Shown: positions 8,841 to 17,698 of the stretch, piece by piece | Layout of the letters: the number at the start of each line of letters is the position of its first letter | How positions within the stretch are numbered: the first letter of the stretch is position 1 | Program-made: the position numbers and the translations under genes | NCBI GenBank assembly: GCA_002376235.1 | Contig: DFNX01000003.1 | Location: forward strand, 682,001 to 746,000 | DNA length: 64,000 nt | Source of the DNA: Neorhizobium sp. UBA3556 | GTDB taxonomy: Bacteria; Pseudomonadota; Alphaproteobacteria; Rhizobiales; Rhizobiaceae | Reading direction: 5' to 3' | Notes under the pieces: generated by a model | Database searches by the model: none | Told to the model about the DNA's origin: nothing | What the model saw: only the letters and a program-made list of their open reading frames with translations

Positions 8841-9512
8841 TCAATTCCAGTCGATGCAATATCCGAGGAAGCGCTTCGAATCGATCGGATCGGTTCCGAG
8901 CTTCTTGCGCAGCTTCTTGCGTAGCTTGCTGATATGGCTCTCGACGACGTTCTCCTCGACGTCCTCGTCGAAGATGCCGTAGATTGCGGAGAATATCTGC
9001 GCCTTGGACACGCGGCGGCCGCGATTGGCGACCAGATATTCGAGAATGCGGCGCTCGCGCCGCGGCAGCGGGAAGACTTCGCCACCGATCTCGGGATCGC
9101 GACCGTCGGAATAGACGCGGATCGAACCGATATCGGTATAGTTGGCGATCGCGGTCAGGCGACGGCGGATAGCGGCGGCGCGGGCCAGGATCTCGCGCGG
9201 ATGAACCGGCTTGCGCACCACGTCATCGACGCCGGCATCGAACAGCGCAAGCGTTGCATCGAGCGACGGCTGATCGGAAACGGCGATCACGGGTGCGGTG
9301 GAACGATCGCGGATGGTGCGCGGCAGATCGCAGGCGTTTCTGGTCTGGCCGATGAGGAAAGCCTCGATGGCGCCGATATCGGCATCCGCTGCGGAGTTGA
9401 CCCACTCGCCGAATTCGACGGGGTCGAAGCCTGCGGAGGGAATGCCCTCGCGGCCGAACAGGGATGTGTAACCTTCCGTTACGAGCTCTCGCTCATCAAC
9501 CACGACGATCAT
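8841..9512 (-). CDS. rem: Flagellar gene transcription activator Rem (OmpR family)
   Basis: Rem is the second-tier activator of rhizobial flagellar genes, expressed under VisN/VisR control. The 223-residue protein has a degenerate receiver-like domain (residues 1-115; the phosphoacceptor region around residues 45-55 lacks a convincing Asp context) and a C-terminal winged-helix DNA-binding domain (about 130-223) with RRERRILEYLVANRGR and VESHISKLRKKLRKK. The start ATG 9512 follows GGAG. In related genomes flgE, flgK and flgL follow rem; here rem ends at a terminator and the next gene is convergent. Confidence 0.92.
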   Translation of the reverse strand: MIVVVDERELVTEGYTSLFGREGIPSAGFDPVEFGEWVNSAADADIGAIEAFLIGQTRNACDLPRTIRDRSTAPVIAVSDQPSLDATLALFDAGVDDVVRKPVHPREILARAAAIRRRLTAIANYTDIGSIRVYSDGRDPEIGGEVFPLPRRERRILEYLVANRGRRVSKAQIFSAIYGIFDEDVEENVVESHISKLRKKLRKKLGTDPIDSKRFLGYCIDWN

Positions 9513-9728
9513 CCATACATCTCCGAATCAGCAGCGTTCATGTGCTGGGACATGAGTACGAATCGCGAGACTCGGCCACAATTATAGGAACTTGTAGGGA
9601 CTAATTAATAATTGATTAACCACGACGCTCCGATTTGCACCACATCTAGTGGGTCGGAACCAAAGGGGCACAATTTTTTCGGTGGAATACGACAGATTCA
9701 TAACGGGATTCGACCATCGCATATTTGA

Positions 9729-9749
9729 CATGCCTCATTATTGCCAGAT
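9729..9749 (-). promoter_or_regulatory. Candidate -24/-12 type promoter motif upstream of rem
   Basis: On the minus strand CTGGCAATAATGAGGCAT has GG and GC dinucleotides twelve bases apart, the geometry of a sigma-54 promoter, though the -12 half is GGCA rather than TTGC. An almost identical 20-mer occurs at positions 1-20 in the same orientation. It lies about 215 bp upstream of the rem start codon. It could equally be an activator-binding site. Confidence 0.25.
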
Positions 9750-9779
9750 CAAGGGCATGAAGCAATTCAGGCGAGGAAA

Positions 9780-10376
9780 CTACTTCCAGTTGCCTCCAGC
9801 GCAAAAACTCGCGGCACCGGAAGTCCATTGACCATAGCCCGATGCGACAAGGTTGGCGATCACACGGCAGACATATCTTTGCTGCGCCGGATCATTGTTG
9901 GGGCCAGCATGGTAACGCGCAACGGCCATCGTCCAGGTCTCGTGCCGATCATAAAGCTGGCGCAGGAAGCGCGCGGCATAGGCGACGTTCTGGGCCGGAT
10001 CGAACATATCCTGCAGCGAGGCAAACTCGGCGCCGTGGTACATCAGGTTGATCTGCATGCAACCGATATCGATGAGCTTGGCCCCCTGCCCTCGCGACGC
10101 GGCGACCTGGGCAAATGCTTCCTGAATGGAACCGGGGAAAAACGCCTTGCCTTCGACATTGAGGGCATAAGGGCTGAGTGAGCCCTTGCGCCCCGTTTCC
10201 GTCAGGCCGACGGAATAAAGTATGCCCTCGGGAATGCCGTATTGTGCGGCGGCATTCTGAATCTGCCGCTCGCAGGCAAGGCTGGCGCTAGCCGCGGCTT
10301 CTCCCTTGTCAGAGATAAACGGTGTCGGGACGAGTACCAGCGCCGCCAGAAGCCGCGTTCTGAGCCGAGCCTTCAT
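9780..10376 (-). CDS. Secreted SLT-type lytic transglycosylase of the flagellar cluster
   Basis: A 198-residue protein with an N-terminal signal peptide (about residues 1-27) and an SLT-like lysozyme fold. The catalytic-Glu region reads ILYSVGLTETGRKG and is followed by IGCMQINLMYHG and MAVARYHAGPNN, typical of family 1 transglycosylases. It cleaves peptidoglycan and probably opens the wall for rod passage, complementing the hydrolase-less FlgJ-like protein. ATG 10376 has GGAGG five bases upstream, better than the ATG at 10400. This start lies inside the end of motD/fliK, a 68-bp overlap in another frame. Confidence 0.85.
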   Translation of the reverse strand: MKARLRTRLLAALVLVPTPFISDKGEAAASASLACERQIQNAAAQYGIPEGILYSVGLTETGRKGSLSPYALNVEGKAFFPGSIQEAFAQVAASRGQGAKLIDIGCMQINLMYHGAEFASLQDMFDPAQNVAYAARFLRQLYDRHETWTMAVARYHAGPNNDPAQQRYVCRVIANLVASGYGQWTSGAASFCAGGNWK

Positions 10377-11790
10377 CCTTACCTCCAGAAGAGCTGCCAC
10401 GCGCGCCCATATCCGACGTATCCGTCAGGGTGCCACCTGTGCTGCCGCCCTGGCGGCCGTTCTGTTGCTGTTGCTGCTGCGCCTGTCCCATGTCGGAAGA
10501 CTGGCGGCTGTTGGCAAATGTGTCACTGCCCTTGTCGGAGGACGTCGAACTGCTTCCGCTGGCGATGCTGACCGAGATCTGGTCAACGCTGTAGCCCTGC
10601 GCTTTCAAATTATCGAGCATCGACGAGCTATCGTGCATGAGCTGCCGGTAGGCCTTGCTGCTTTCGACCGTAAGATGGATGTTCAGCTCTTCGCCGACCA
10701 TGCGCATGGTTGCCGTCACATGCCCGAGATCGTTCGGGTTGAGCTCGATCTTCAGCGTGTTCACCACTTTGCCGGTGCTAGCGTAAAGCGCCTCATTGGA
10801 AAGTCTGGCGCTCGGGTTCATGGCAGCCGACCAATCCGGATCCTGGCTGAATGCTGTTGCCACGGAAACTGCATTCGAACTTGGCGCGATACCGATGTAG
10901 CGGCGGTTCTCAGTAACCTGAACCGTCATCGTGTCAGTGTCCATCGAGACTTCACTGTCCTGCGGCAAGGCATCATGAACAGCCGCCGCCACATCAGTAG
11001 CCTTCGAAGTGACATTCTGGGCGGTGGTCTTGCCGATATCCGTCGCCGGCGTGTTTGCAGACGTCCCGTCCTTGACGGGCTGGCCAGCGTTACCGGCCTG
11101 CGATGCAACGGCATCCACATCGATCCCAGCGTCGGGCATCTGTACCGGCTGCTGATCGCCAGTTACATCAGACTGCGATGCCTGGACTGCTGATGGATCA
11201 GCAAGTGTCTGAAGCAATGCCAAGGCATCGTCGGCCGCGTCAGGATCTTTTGCATCCGTGGCCTCCGCGTTTACCTGAGTGGATTTTGTCTGGTCCGTGG
11301 TGTTGCGAGCGGGAGTTGCCTGCCCCTTCGTATTGGCAGGAATAGCCGCCTGCAGATCGGCCAGAAGGTCGGTTGCTGTGTCGAGATCGGCGCCATCGGC
11401 ACCGTCGACAACGACTGGCTGTTCTGTTTCCGGCAGTTCGATGACCGGCATGTTCATGACGTTTTCCGGCGCAGCCGCTTCCGCCCCCTGGCCTGCGACT
11501 TTCGAAATCATGGAATTAACCGATGTGGCGAAGGAACGGGTTGCCGTCGCCTGCTCGGCAGTGGCGGCCTCTCCAGCCTGGCCCTGACCGGCAGCGGCTG
11601 CGTCCACCGCGCCGTCCTTGCCCGCCGAAGCGTCGGCCTTGCCACGCTGGCTCTGTCCGTCTCCGTAGGAATTCAGCGTTTTGGCGAAACCATCATCCTT
11701 GCCGGTCCGCGCTCCCTTGCCCGAATTGGCGGAAGCTGCGGTCGATACATCCGCGCTCACCGGCAAGGCATTGTTCACTACATTCATCAT
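10309..11790 (-). CDS. fliK: Flagellar hook-length regulator MotD/FliK
   Basis: Secreted molecular ruler that measures hook length and switches export specificity; in Sinorhizobium the gene first called motD was reassigned to fliK. The product is 493 residues. It has a long low-complexity N-terminal part rich in Ala, Asp, Gly and Gln (residues 1-330), a compact FliK C-terminal domain (about 335-420, with LKIELNPNDLGHVTATMRMVG) and a Ser/Gly/Gln-rich tail including a polyglutamine run. It starts four bases after the motC stop (TGACCAATG) and its last 68 bp overlap the transglycosylase gene. The hook protein gene flgE is not in this window. Confidence 0.9.
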   Translation of the reverse strand: MMNVVNNALPVSADVSTAASANSGKGARTGKDDGFAKTLNSYGDGQSQRGKADASAGKDGAVDAAAAGQGQAGEAATAEQATATRSFATSVNSMISKVAGQGAEAAAPENVMNMPVIELPETEQPVVVDGADGADLDTATDLLADLQAAIPANTKGQATPARNTTDQTKSTQVNAEATDAKDPDAADDALALLQTLADPSAVQASQSDVTGDQQPVQMPDAGIDVDAVASQAGNAGQPVKDGTSANTPATDIGKTTAQNVTSKATDVAAAVHDALPQDSEVSMDTDTMTVQVTENRRYIGIAPSSNAVSVATAFSQDPDWSAAMNPSARLSNEALYASTGKVVNTLKIELNPNDLGHVTATMRMVGEELNIHLTVESSKAYRQLMHDSSSMLDNLKAQGYSVDQISVSIASGSSSTSSDKGSDTFANSRQSSDMGQAQQQQQQNGRQGGSTGGTLTDTSDMGARGSSSGGKDEGSAQNAASGGAGTRPDTVYL

Positions 11791-11793
11791 TGG

Positions 11794-13044
11794 TCACCAT
11801 TCCCCCTCAGCAAGCAGCGAATCTATATCGCCCAGCTTGTTTCGACCTTGCGTGACGAAGTCGTCAACGGCTGCATTTGTCGCGGTCGAAGCATTCGGCA
11901 CTACCGACCCCGCAGTGGTCGGGTCCGGCGTTGCAGCAGCTGTTTCGCCGCCATTGTCGTGCGTGTCCGTTCCGGCAGCACCGTCGCTCACGGCCACCGG
12001 TCTGACGATCTCTTCGCCAACGCGTTGCGCCGCGTCCAAAAGCGCCCGGTCACGATCGGAAAGCCCTTCTCGCGAGATCGAGGAAAGCTGATCGACCACT
12101 TCGGAGACGTTCGGCGACGGAACCTTGGCAATATGTTCGTAGAGGCCCGAGAGAACCTCCCGGCCCTTGCCGCTGAGCGCACCGTTGAGCTTACGGGCCT
12201 CTTCCGCGGTATAGCTTGCCAACGCGAACTTGCCCTTCAGCGTCGCCAGCCGGGATATGCGCAGGTAAAGCTCCTGAGCACGGTCCGGATCCATCAACGC
12301 CGCCACTTCGGAAATCCGCTCGTGTCCCAGGGCAGCTTCATTCGTCACAGCCAGATCAACGAAAAGATCGGCAAACTGGCTGGCATAAGGAGAATGAAGA
12401 AAGCGTCGCGCATATCGCACGGAGTAACCATGGGCACGGTCAATATCCTTTATGCCTGCGGCAGCGACGATAGAGCGGCGGAGAGCAGCCTCCTCCAGAA
12501 TCGTGCCGGGAGCATCGACGCGCGTGCGATCATAGAAAATCAAGGCCGCAGTCGGATCTGTCGGATAATTGACATTGCCGGCGACCAGATTGAGATAGGG
12601 GCCGATCGGCGAGCCCTGATATTCCTCGGAGAGAGAGGCAATCGAGCTGGCGACCTGCGCTCCGCGACCGTCGAGATATTTCTGCAGAACGTTGACGACC
12701 CGCGCGTCGAGATACCCTTGGGTGTCACGGGAGGCGAGGAAATTCAACGTTGCGGGATTACCGCCGCTCATCACGTAGACAAAGACCGCGTCGGCATTGC
12801 GTGCATCGGCAAGCGTGCCGTTATCCGCCGATCGCAGCCGCTGGTCGAGAGAATCGAGCAGATAGCGCTGAAGGTCGGACGCGGAGTGATCTCCAAGCAC
12901 GAGAGAATCCTGGACGAATTGCAGGGATCTCAGGATCTTGTAGGCGTCGAGCGACTGGTCCTGAGCGCGCGTTTCAACGGTTCCCGCAGCCAGCGCGGCT
13001 GCAAGAAACGTGGAGCGGACAAACCAGTGTCTACGAGCAAACAT
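11794..13044 (-). CDS. motC: Periplasmic motility protein MotC
   Basis: Rhizobial periplasmic protein that binds the periplasmic part of MotB and helps energise or control the stator. The 416-residue product begins with a signal peptide (about residues 1-27, ending at TRAQD), followed by a helical, TPR-like region and an Ala/Thr/Asp-rich linker near residue 340-390. It lies 12 bp after motB and just before motD/fliK, the order found in related rhizobia. Its dedicated folding factor MotE is encoded at 25512-26069. Confidence 0.9.
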   Translation of the reverse strand: MFARRHWFVRSTFLAAALAAGTVETRAQDQSLDAYKILRSLQFVQDSLVLGDHSASDLQRYLLDSLDQRLRSADNGTLADARNADAVFVYVMSGGNPATLNFLASRDTQGYLDARVVNVLQKYLDGRGAQVASSIASLSEEYQGSPIGPYLNLVAGNVNYPTDPTAALIFYDRTRVDAPGTILEEAALRRSIVAAAGIKDIDRAHGYSVRYARRFLHSPYASQFADLFVDLAVTNEAALGHERISEVAALMDPDRAQELYLRISRLATLKGKFALASYTAEEARKLNGALSGKGREVLSGLYEHIAKVPSPNVSEVVDQLSSISREGLSDRDRALLDAAQRVGEEIVRPVAVSDGAAGTDTHDNGGETAAATPDPTTAGSVVPNASTATNAAVDDFVTQGRNKLGDIDSLLAEGEW

Positions 13045-13056
13045 CAGCGCTTACCT

Positions 13057-14400
13057 TCAACCATCGGCAATCAGGATTTCGATGCGACGATTGGCTCCGT
13101 CCTCGGGATTATCCTGCACTTGCGGGCGCCGGTCGGCAAAGCCGGACAGCTGCTTGACGCGGTTTTCTTCAAGGCCACCGCGCAGAAGCATGAAATAGGC
13201 GGCATGGGCGCGCTCCATCGAGAGCGTCCAGTTATCGGCATTGCCGCCTCGATAGGGCCGGCTATCGGTATGACCGCGAATGACGATCGAACCAGCTTTT
13301 TCCTTCAGGACTTCAGCGACCTTCTCCATGGCCAGAACCGTCTCCCTGCGAGGAACGGCCGATCCAAGATCGAACATGGGGGTTGCCGCCTGATCCGAGA
13401 TGGTGACGAGCATGCCACCCTCGGACGGGGTCACGATGATGCCCTCGGAAAGCTGCCCCGGAACGCCAGTCAAAGCCTTCACCAGTTCTTCCCTAAGTTC
13501 CTCGGCCTTTTCGGTCTGCTGTGCAGAAGCCTTTTCCGCTGGCTTTGGCCGATCAGGCTCGGGCATACCGTCATAGGGCTTTTCCTCCGCCTGACTATTC
13601 GCCTCGGCGGTGGATTTGGGCGATTGAAGCGCCGCAATTTCCTGCTGGGTAGAAGGATCCGCATTGGTGAGCGGCTGCGCCTCGAACGGAGACTGGCTTT
13701 GGACGCCGGCGGGTGTCTGGGTATTCGGCTGGGTCTGGGCGGCTGCGGTCTCAGCCGGCTTGGCATCCGGAGACGGCGGCAAGCTGCTATCCTGCGTTAC
13801 GGCGATGGCACCGCTCTGCCCCGTCTGCGGCGCGGAAACCTGCTTGCTCCAGAAGTCCGGATCAAACGGATCACGATAGGCCTCGCCGCCGGAAGCGCCG
13901 GTCGACGGACCCGAGTTGGCCGCACCGCCCTCACCCTTCACGCTGACATTGGCCTGCTGGCCGACTTCCTGCGCGATTTCCGCAAGCACGGCATAAGGGT
14001 TTTCAAAGAAGGCTTCTTCCGAGAAGCTCGTGTTTTCACCCGACGACGCCGTGAGATCCTCGCCGGAAGCAGCAGCGGAGCCGTCCTGCGTCTTTTCTGC
14101 AGCGATGTCGGACTTCTGGCCTTCGTGTTCGCCTTCCGCGTCCTTCGCCGGTTCCTTGACGCCATCGGAGCTTGGCTGCTCGTCCGTCAGCTTGATCGGA
14201 TTGAAGTAGCTTGCGATCGAGGCCTTGGTTTCTTCGTTGGAGGCGTTGACGAGCCACATGACCAAGAAAAATGCCATCATTGCCGTCATAAAGTCCGCAT
14301 AGGCGATCTTCCAGGCACCACCATGGGCACCGTCGTGGTCACCCTTGTGGCGCTTGACGACAATGATCTCGTTCTTGCCGTGATGATGACTTTCACTCAT
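13057..14400 (-). CDS. motB: Flagellar stator protein MotB
   Basis: Stator subunit that anchors MotA to peptidoglycan and carries the proton-binding aspartate. The 447-residue protein is longer than enterobacterial MotB (about 308). It has a cytoplasmic N-terminus rich in His and Lys, one membrane helix (about residues 35-55) with the expected Asp in YADFMTAMMAFF (near D36), a long Pro/Ala/Gln-rich periplasmic linker (about 85-290) and an OmpA-like peptidoglycan-binding domain (about 310-445, with IVIRGHTDSRPY and NRRIEI). The long linker is typical of rhizobial MotB. Its first 8 bp overlap the end of the FliH-like gene; motA lies elsewhere, at 32777. Confidence 0.94.
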   Translation of the reverse strand: MSESHHHGKNEIIVVKRHKGDHDGAHGGAWKIAYADFMTAMMAFFLVMWLVNASNEETKASIASYFNPIKLTDEQPSSDGVKEPAKDAEGEHEGQKSDIAAEKTQDGSAAASGEDLTASSGENTSFSEEAFFENPYAVLAEIAQEVGQQANVSVKGEGGAANSGPSTGASGGEAYRDPFDPDFWSKQVSAPQTGQSGAIAVTQDSSLPPSPDAKPAETAAAQTQPNTQTPAGVQSQSPFEAQPLTNADPSTQQEIAALQSPKSTAEANSQAEEKPYDGMPEPDRPKPAEKASAQQTEKAEELREELVKALTGVPGQLSEGIIVTPSEGGMLVTISDQAATPMFDLGSAVPRRETVLAMEKVAEVLKEKAGSIVIRGHTDSRPYRGGNADNWTLSMERAHAAYFMLLRGGLEENRVKQLSGFADRRPQVQDNPEDGANRRIEILIADG

Positions 14401-15040
14401 CTATCTGCTCTTCCATCGCTTCGACAAAAGCCTTCAGACGCGTCACAAGAATCGAGTCTCCGACTTCCAGCGTCATGTCGATTTCGGCCGATTCTTCGTA
14501 TTCGACTTCGGTCACGAGCGGATCAAGCCGCTTACGCATCATTTCAATAAATGCCTCGGAACCTCTCACCGAGAGTTTAACAGTCCTGCCCTGCCCGACC
14601 TCTTCGGCGACATCGGCAGCAAATTTCGCGCCAGCGGCGCGCGCAACTTCTTCCCGCACGAAAGGCGACAGGACGCGCGTCACCGAAGCGTCGACAGTAT
14701 CCGAAACCGATGCCTTCATGTCGGTGAGGAATGTTTCCACCCGTTCAGTGACAGCGCCTTCGTATTTGGCCGTCAGCGCCTCGATTTCTGCGCGATGTTT
14801 CGCCTCGATCTGCGCCAACTGCTCTTCGTGGCGCTCTTTCATCTCGGCGGTAGCGGCCTCGTAGCCCTCGTCACGCGCCTTGCTTTTTTCGTCTTCGATA
14901 TCGACGGCAGGCTCAGCGGCCGCTTCTTGAAAATCGAAGTTGGTTTCAGGAAAATCGAAATCGGAGACGAGCTCCGACGGCAGTTGCTGCGGCTGCGGAG
15001 CGCCAAAATCCTTCAAATAACGGGCAAGCGGCACACTCAT
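14393..15040 (-). CDS. FliH-like regulator of the flagellar export ATPase (candidate)
   Basis: A 215-residue protein with a proline/glutamine-rich N-terminus, a strongly charged coiled coil (about residues 48-105) and a mixed alpha/beta C-terminus. That plan resembles FliH, the peripheral stator that holds FliI at the export gate. A protein at this position, between the last flagellin and motB, is conserved in rhizobia by my memory. There is no other FliH candidate in the window although fliI is present, which supports the assignment, but sequence similarity alone is weak. ATG 15040 follows AGGGA. Confidence 0.6.
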   Translation of the reverse strand: MSVPLARYLKDFGAPQPQQLPSELVSDFDFPETNFDFQEAAAEPAVDIEDEKSKARDEGYEAATAEMKERHEEQLAQIEAKHRAEIEALTAKYEGAVTERVETFLTDMKASVSDTVDASVTRVLSPFVREEVARAAGAKFAADVAEEVGQGRTVKLSVRGSEAFIEMMRKRLDPLVTEVEYEESAEIDMTLEVGDSILVTRLKAFVEAMEEQIDE

Positions 15041-15236
15041 GGAAATATCCCTATCGAGCCGACATGCGGATGATGAAAAGGCTTACCTCAAATATGAACA
15101 AGTTGACCCTTCCTTCGTGCGTTTGGCAGGCTTCGCTTCGAAGCGATCGGGCGACGCATCCGGGAACGGACGCATCACCACCTGAAATCAGCTACGATGC
15201 CAAACTTGTGCGAAGATGAAGACCCGCCAATTGCCG
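15041..15236. other. Intergenic region between flagellin 4 and the FliH-like gene
   Basis: Leader and promoter region for the leftward FliH-like-motB-motC operon. It contains a short perfect palindrome (TCGCTTCGAAGCGA near 15132) but no recognisable promoter or gene. Confidence 0.4.
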
Positions 15237-16202
15237 TTAGCTAAAGAGAACCCGGGCACTCTGCTGGTGGCCGTTCAGCATGGAGAGCAATTCGACCGAG
15301 AGTGACTGCTGCGTCTGGTAGGCGGCCAGCTTGGTGGATTCTTCTTCCATGTCCGCATCAACCAGCCGACCGATGCTCTTGTCCAGAACGTCCTGAAGGG
15401 AACCCACGAAAGTGTTCTGCTGATCGATCCGGGCAGACACCGTGCCAAGCGAACTCGCCAGCTGGTTAAGGCTATCTGTCAGGGTGCCGACGACGGAGAT
15501 CATATCAGCCAACTCGGCAGATGTCGTGGCATCCGATATGGCGATCTCGGTACCGGGCGCAGCAATCGTCGAGTCCATGTCGACCAGGTAATAATTGCGT
15601 GGCGTCGTCGTTCCGTCAGGGTTCAACTTGTTGGCATCGACTGCGGCGGTCAGCAAGCCACGACTGGCATCGGCGGAATCGATCAGTGTCGTATCTGCCG
15701 TATCGACAGACAGGTAGTTGAGCGACACTGCGCCCGAGACGCTGCGTTCAAAAGACGCTGGGATGGTCTTCGATGCGCCAAGCGTCGTATCGGAATTGTA
15801 GAGCCAGTTGTCACCGGAGAACGTGGCTGCCTGAAGAACGGATTTGAGATTTTCCTTAAGCGAGCTTATCCGGCCATTCAGGGCATCCCTATCCGTACCT
15901 TCCTCATAGGCGGTGACCAGCTGGCCGGTTATTTCGTCGAGAATATCGATGGAAGACGTGACCGCTTCATAGGTCGTATCGACCTTCGAGGCGCCCAGAT
16001 TGAGCGCGTCACCGATACTGCCGAGAACACTCTGGTCAGATGTCATGTTGGTGGCGGCAGACCAATAACCGGCATTGTCCGCAGCGGAGCCGACTGCGAG
16101 GCCAGATGCCGTGCGCTTCTGGGTTTCTTCGAGATTGTCACTCGCGAAAAGCAGCGTCTGCAGAGCGCTCTGCACGTAACCTACCGTCATGATCTTTGAC
16201 AT
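15237..16202 (-). CDS. Flagellin (fourth copy, divergent)
   Basis: Filament subunit of 321 residues, 28 longer than its three neighbours. It keeps the paired N- and C-terminal helical domains (SALQTLLFASDNLEETQKR at the start; DADMEEESTKLAAYQTQQSL near the end) but differs strongly from the other three and has a different central region (about residues 140-225). The C-terminus, ARVLFS, also differs from the ILSLFQ type of the others. ATG 16202 follows AGGTGG. It is probably a minor or specialised subunit of the complex rhizobial filament. Confidence 0.93.
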   Translation of the reverse strand: MSKIMTVGYVQSALQTLLFASDNLEETQKRTASGLAVGSAADNAGYWSAATNMTSDQSVLGSIGDALNLGASKVDTTYEAVTSSIDILDEITGQLVTAYEEGTDRDALNGRISSLKENLKSVLQAATFSGDNWLYNSDTTLGASKTIPASFERSVSGAVSLNYLSVDTADTTLIDSADASRGLLTAAVDANKLNPDGTTTPRNYYLVDMDSTIAAPGTEIAISDATTSAELADMISVVGTLTDSLNQLASSLGTVSARIDQQNTFVGSLQDVLDKSIGRLVDADMEEESTKLAAYQTQQSLSVELLSMLNGHQQSARVLFS

Positions 16203-16228
16203 GTTCTAACCACCTATGTTCGGAATCA

Positions 16229-16273
16229 GGACATGCCGGCATGTGGTCCGGCCGCGACGCATCGGCTTCATGC
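16229..16273 (-). promoter_or_regulatory. Conserved flagellin leader element, copy 1
   Basis: On the minus strand GCATGAAGC, a GCCGG/CCGGC mini-hairpin and ATGTCC precede the flagellin start by about 27-70 bases. The same ordered elements precede all four flagellin genes, so this is probably a 5' untranslated control element rather than chance. Confidence 0.55.
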
Positions 16274-16454
16274 TGCCCGCCATCCGGCAAGCGCGTCACG
16301 TTGAATTGTTATGGCTGGATTTTCCAGCCTGTGAGCAAAGGTTAATGAAAACCTGCGATTCGGACAAGACGCGAACAACCTTGCGCCAGGATATCGGCCT
16401 GAGTTGCGATCGACGAAATTCGACCGAAACCATTGAATTTGCTCCATATGCATC

Positions 16455-16479
16455 GGGCCGCGTCTGTGAAACGCGGCCC
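16455..16479 (-). terminator. Terminator-like hairpin after flagellin 3
   Basis: A 9-bp GC-rich stem (GGGCCGCGT / ACGCGGCCC) with a 7-base loop lies 36 bp after the stop codon of the leftward flagellin gene. It lacks a T-run, so it may act with a factor or as a stability hairpin. Confidence 0.5.
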
Positions 16480-16514
16480 AAATTCTCTTGTCAGCTCCAG
16501 TAAGCGCCGACCCG

Positions 16515-17396
16515 TTAGCCCTGGAAGAGCGACAGGATGTTCTGCGAGGAGGAGTTGGCAATCGACAGTGACTGGATTGCAAGCTGCTGCTGCGTCTGGA
16601 GCGCCGAGAGCTTGGCAGATTCCTCCTCCATGTCCGCATCGACCAGGCGGCTTACGCCGGTTTCGATCGCATCCGACAAGGTGGCGGCGAATTCGTCCTG
16701 CAGGTCGATACGGGTGATGAGCGCACCGAGTGCTGCGCCTGCATCGGTCAGGCCAGCAAGCGCGGATTCGACATCATCGAGGAAGCCCTGAATTTCGGTA
16801 ACCGAGGACTGGCTTTCCAGGGTGACAGTCATGACGCTGCCGAGAATACCCGCGCCGCCGACGCCATCATTCATGGTGCCGAACATGGCGTAAGAGGCAA
16901 CCGAAAATTCCGCGGTCGTAACCTTCACGGTGCCGTCGGCATTGCGGATGAAGCCATCGACAACAACCGCAGGGTCAGCATCATCGGCGGCGATCATCCA
17001 GTTTTCACCAGAGAAGGACGCGGCCTGTGCAACGGCCGACAACTGTTCCTGAAGCTTGGTGATTTCGAGCTGGATCTGATCCTTGTCGGTCGAATCTTCT
17101 GTCGCGGTTACGAGCTTGGCCTTGATCTCGTCGACGACATCGATGGCGCTTTCCATGGCGGCATAGGCAGTATCAACCTTCGCGGCACCGACGCCGAGTG
17201 CGTCGGAGGCGGCGTTGATTGCCTTGTTGTCGGAATTCATCGTGGTGGAGATGGACCAATAGGCGACGTTATCCGAAGCCTCGCTAACGCGGTAACCGGA
17301 CGAGACGCGATCCTGGGTGTCGGCGAGGTCACTGCCGATGGCCCGAAGCGTCTGCAGTGCGGACATTGCGGAAGTGTTTGTCAAAATGCTCGTCAT
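16515..17396 (-). CDS. Flagellin (third copy)
   Basis: Filament subunit of 293 residues, the same length as the two copies at 17699 and 18906. Both ends are nearly identical to those copies (MTSILTNTSAMSALQTLR; ILSLFQG), while the central region (about residues 140-195) is diverged, with SFSGENWMIAADDADPAVV in place of the neighbours' sequence. Such short three-domain flagellins are typical of rhizobia. ATG 17396 follows AAGGGGCAATTTTAG, a leader sequence shared with the 18580 copy. Confidence 0.95.
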   Translation of the reverse strand: MTSILTNTSAMSALQTLRAIGSDLADTQDRVSSGYRVSEASDNVAYWSISTTMNSDNKAINAASDALGVGAAKVDTAYAAMESAIDVVDEIKAKLVTATEDSTDKDQIQLEITKLQEQLSAVAQAASFSGENWMIAADDADPAVVVDGFIRNADGTVKVTTAEFSVASYAMFGTMNDGVGGAGILGSVMTVTLESQSSVTEIQGFLDDVESALAGLTDAGAALGALITRIDLQDEFAATLSDAIETGVSRLVDADMEEESAKLSALQTQQQLAIQSLSIANSSSQNILSLFQG

Positions 17397-17427
17397 CTAA
17401 AATTGCCCCTTGGCTCTCGGTTGGGAG

Positions 17428-17470
17428 GGACATTCCGGCGTGGACCGGTAAACGCGATCAGCTTCATGCC
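17428..17470 (-). promoter_or_regulatory. Conserved flagellin leader element, copy 2
   Basis: Minus-strand order GGCATGAAGCTGA, CCGG-TCCACG-CCGG hairpin, then AATGTCC, followed 30 bases later by the flagellin start. It matches copy 3 closely, including the flanks. Confidence 0.6.
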
Positions 17471-17647
17471 TGGCCGGTGGGTTTCGCGTGTTCGCTAATG
17501 TCCGGCCCGCTGTTTCTATGAGGCTGAGAAAAACCGATCAGGGTTAACGCAAGGTTAACAGATACTGCACTCCGTTAACACGAATGAACAAAAAGATAAC
17601 ATCCAGCGATTGCGTAAAGGAGAAATTAACCAACAAAAACAAAGCAC

Positions 17648-17676
17648 AAAAAAAGGGCCGCACCGTGGTGCGACCC
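17648..17676 (-). terminator. Intrinsic terminator after flagellin 2
   Basis: Minus strand: GGGTCGCACC, short loop, GGTGCGGCCC, then seven T. It lies 22 bp after the stop of the leftward flagellin gene and so ends its transcript. Confidence 0.88.
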
Positions 17677-17698
17677 TGATTTCCGAAACCGGATTTTT

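Noticed and set aside
9646..9828. A 60-residue minus-strand frame upstream of rem
   Set aside because: No ribosome site, overlaps the transglycosylase end and probable rem promoter, no recognisable protein features.
11848..14550. A 900-residue open frame on the plus strand
   Set aside because: Antisense to motB and motC, which have clear domains; composition is that of a high-GC shadow frame.
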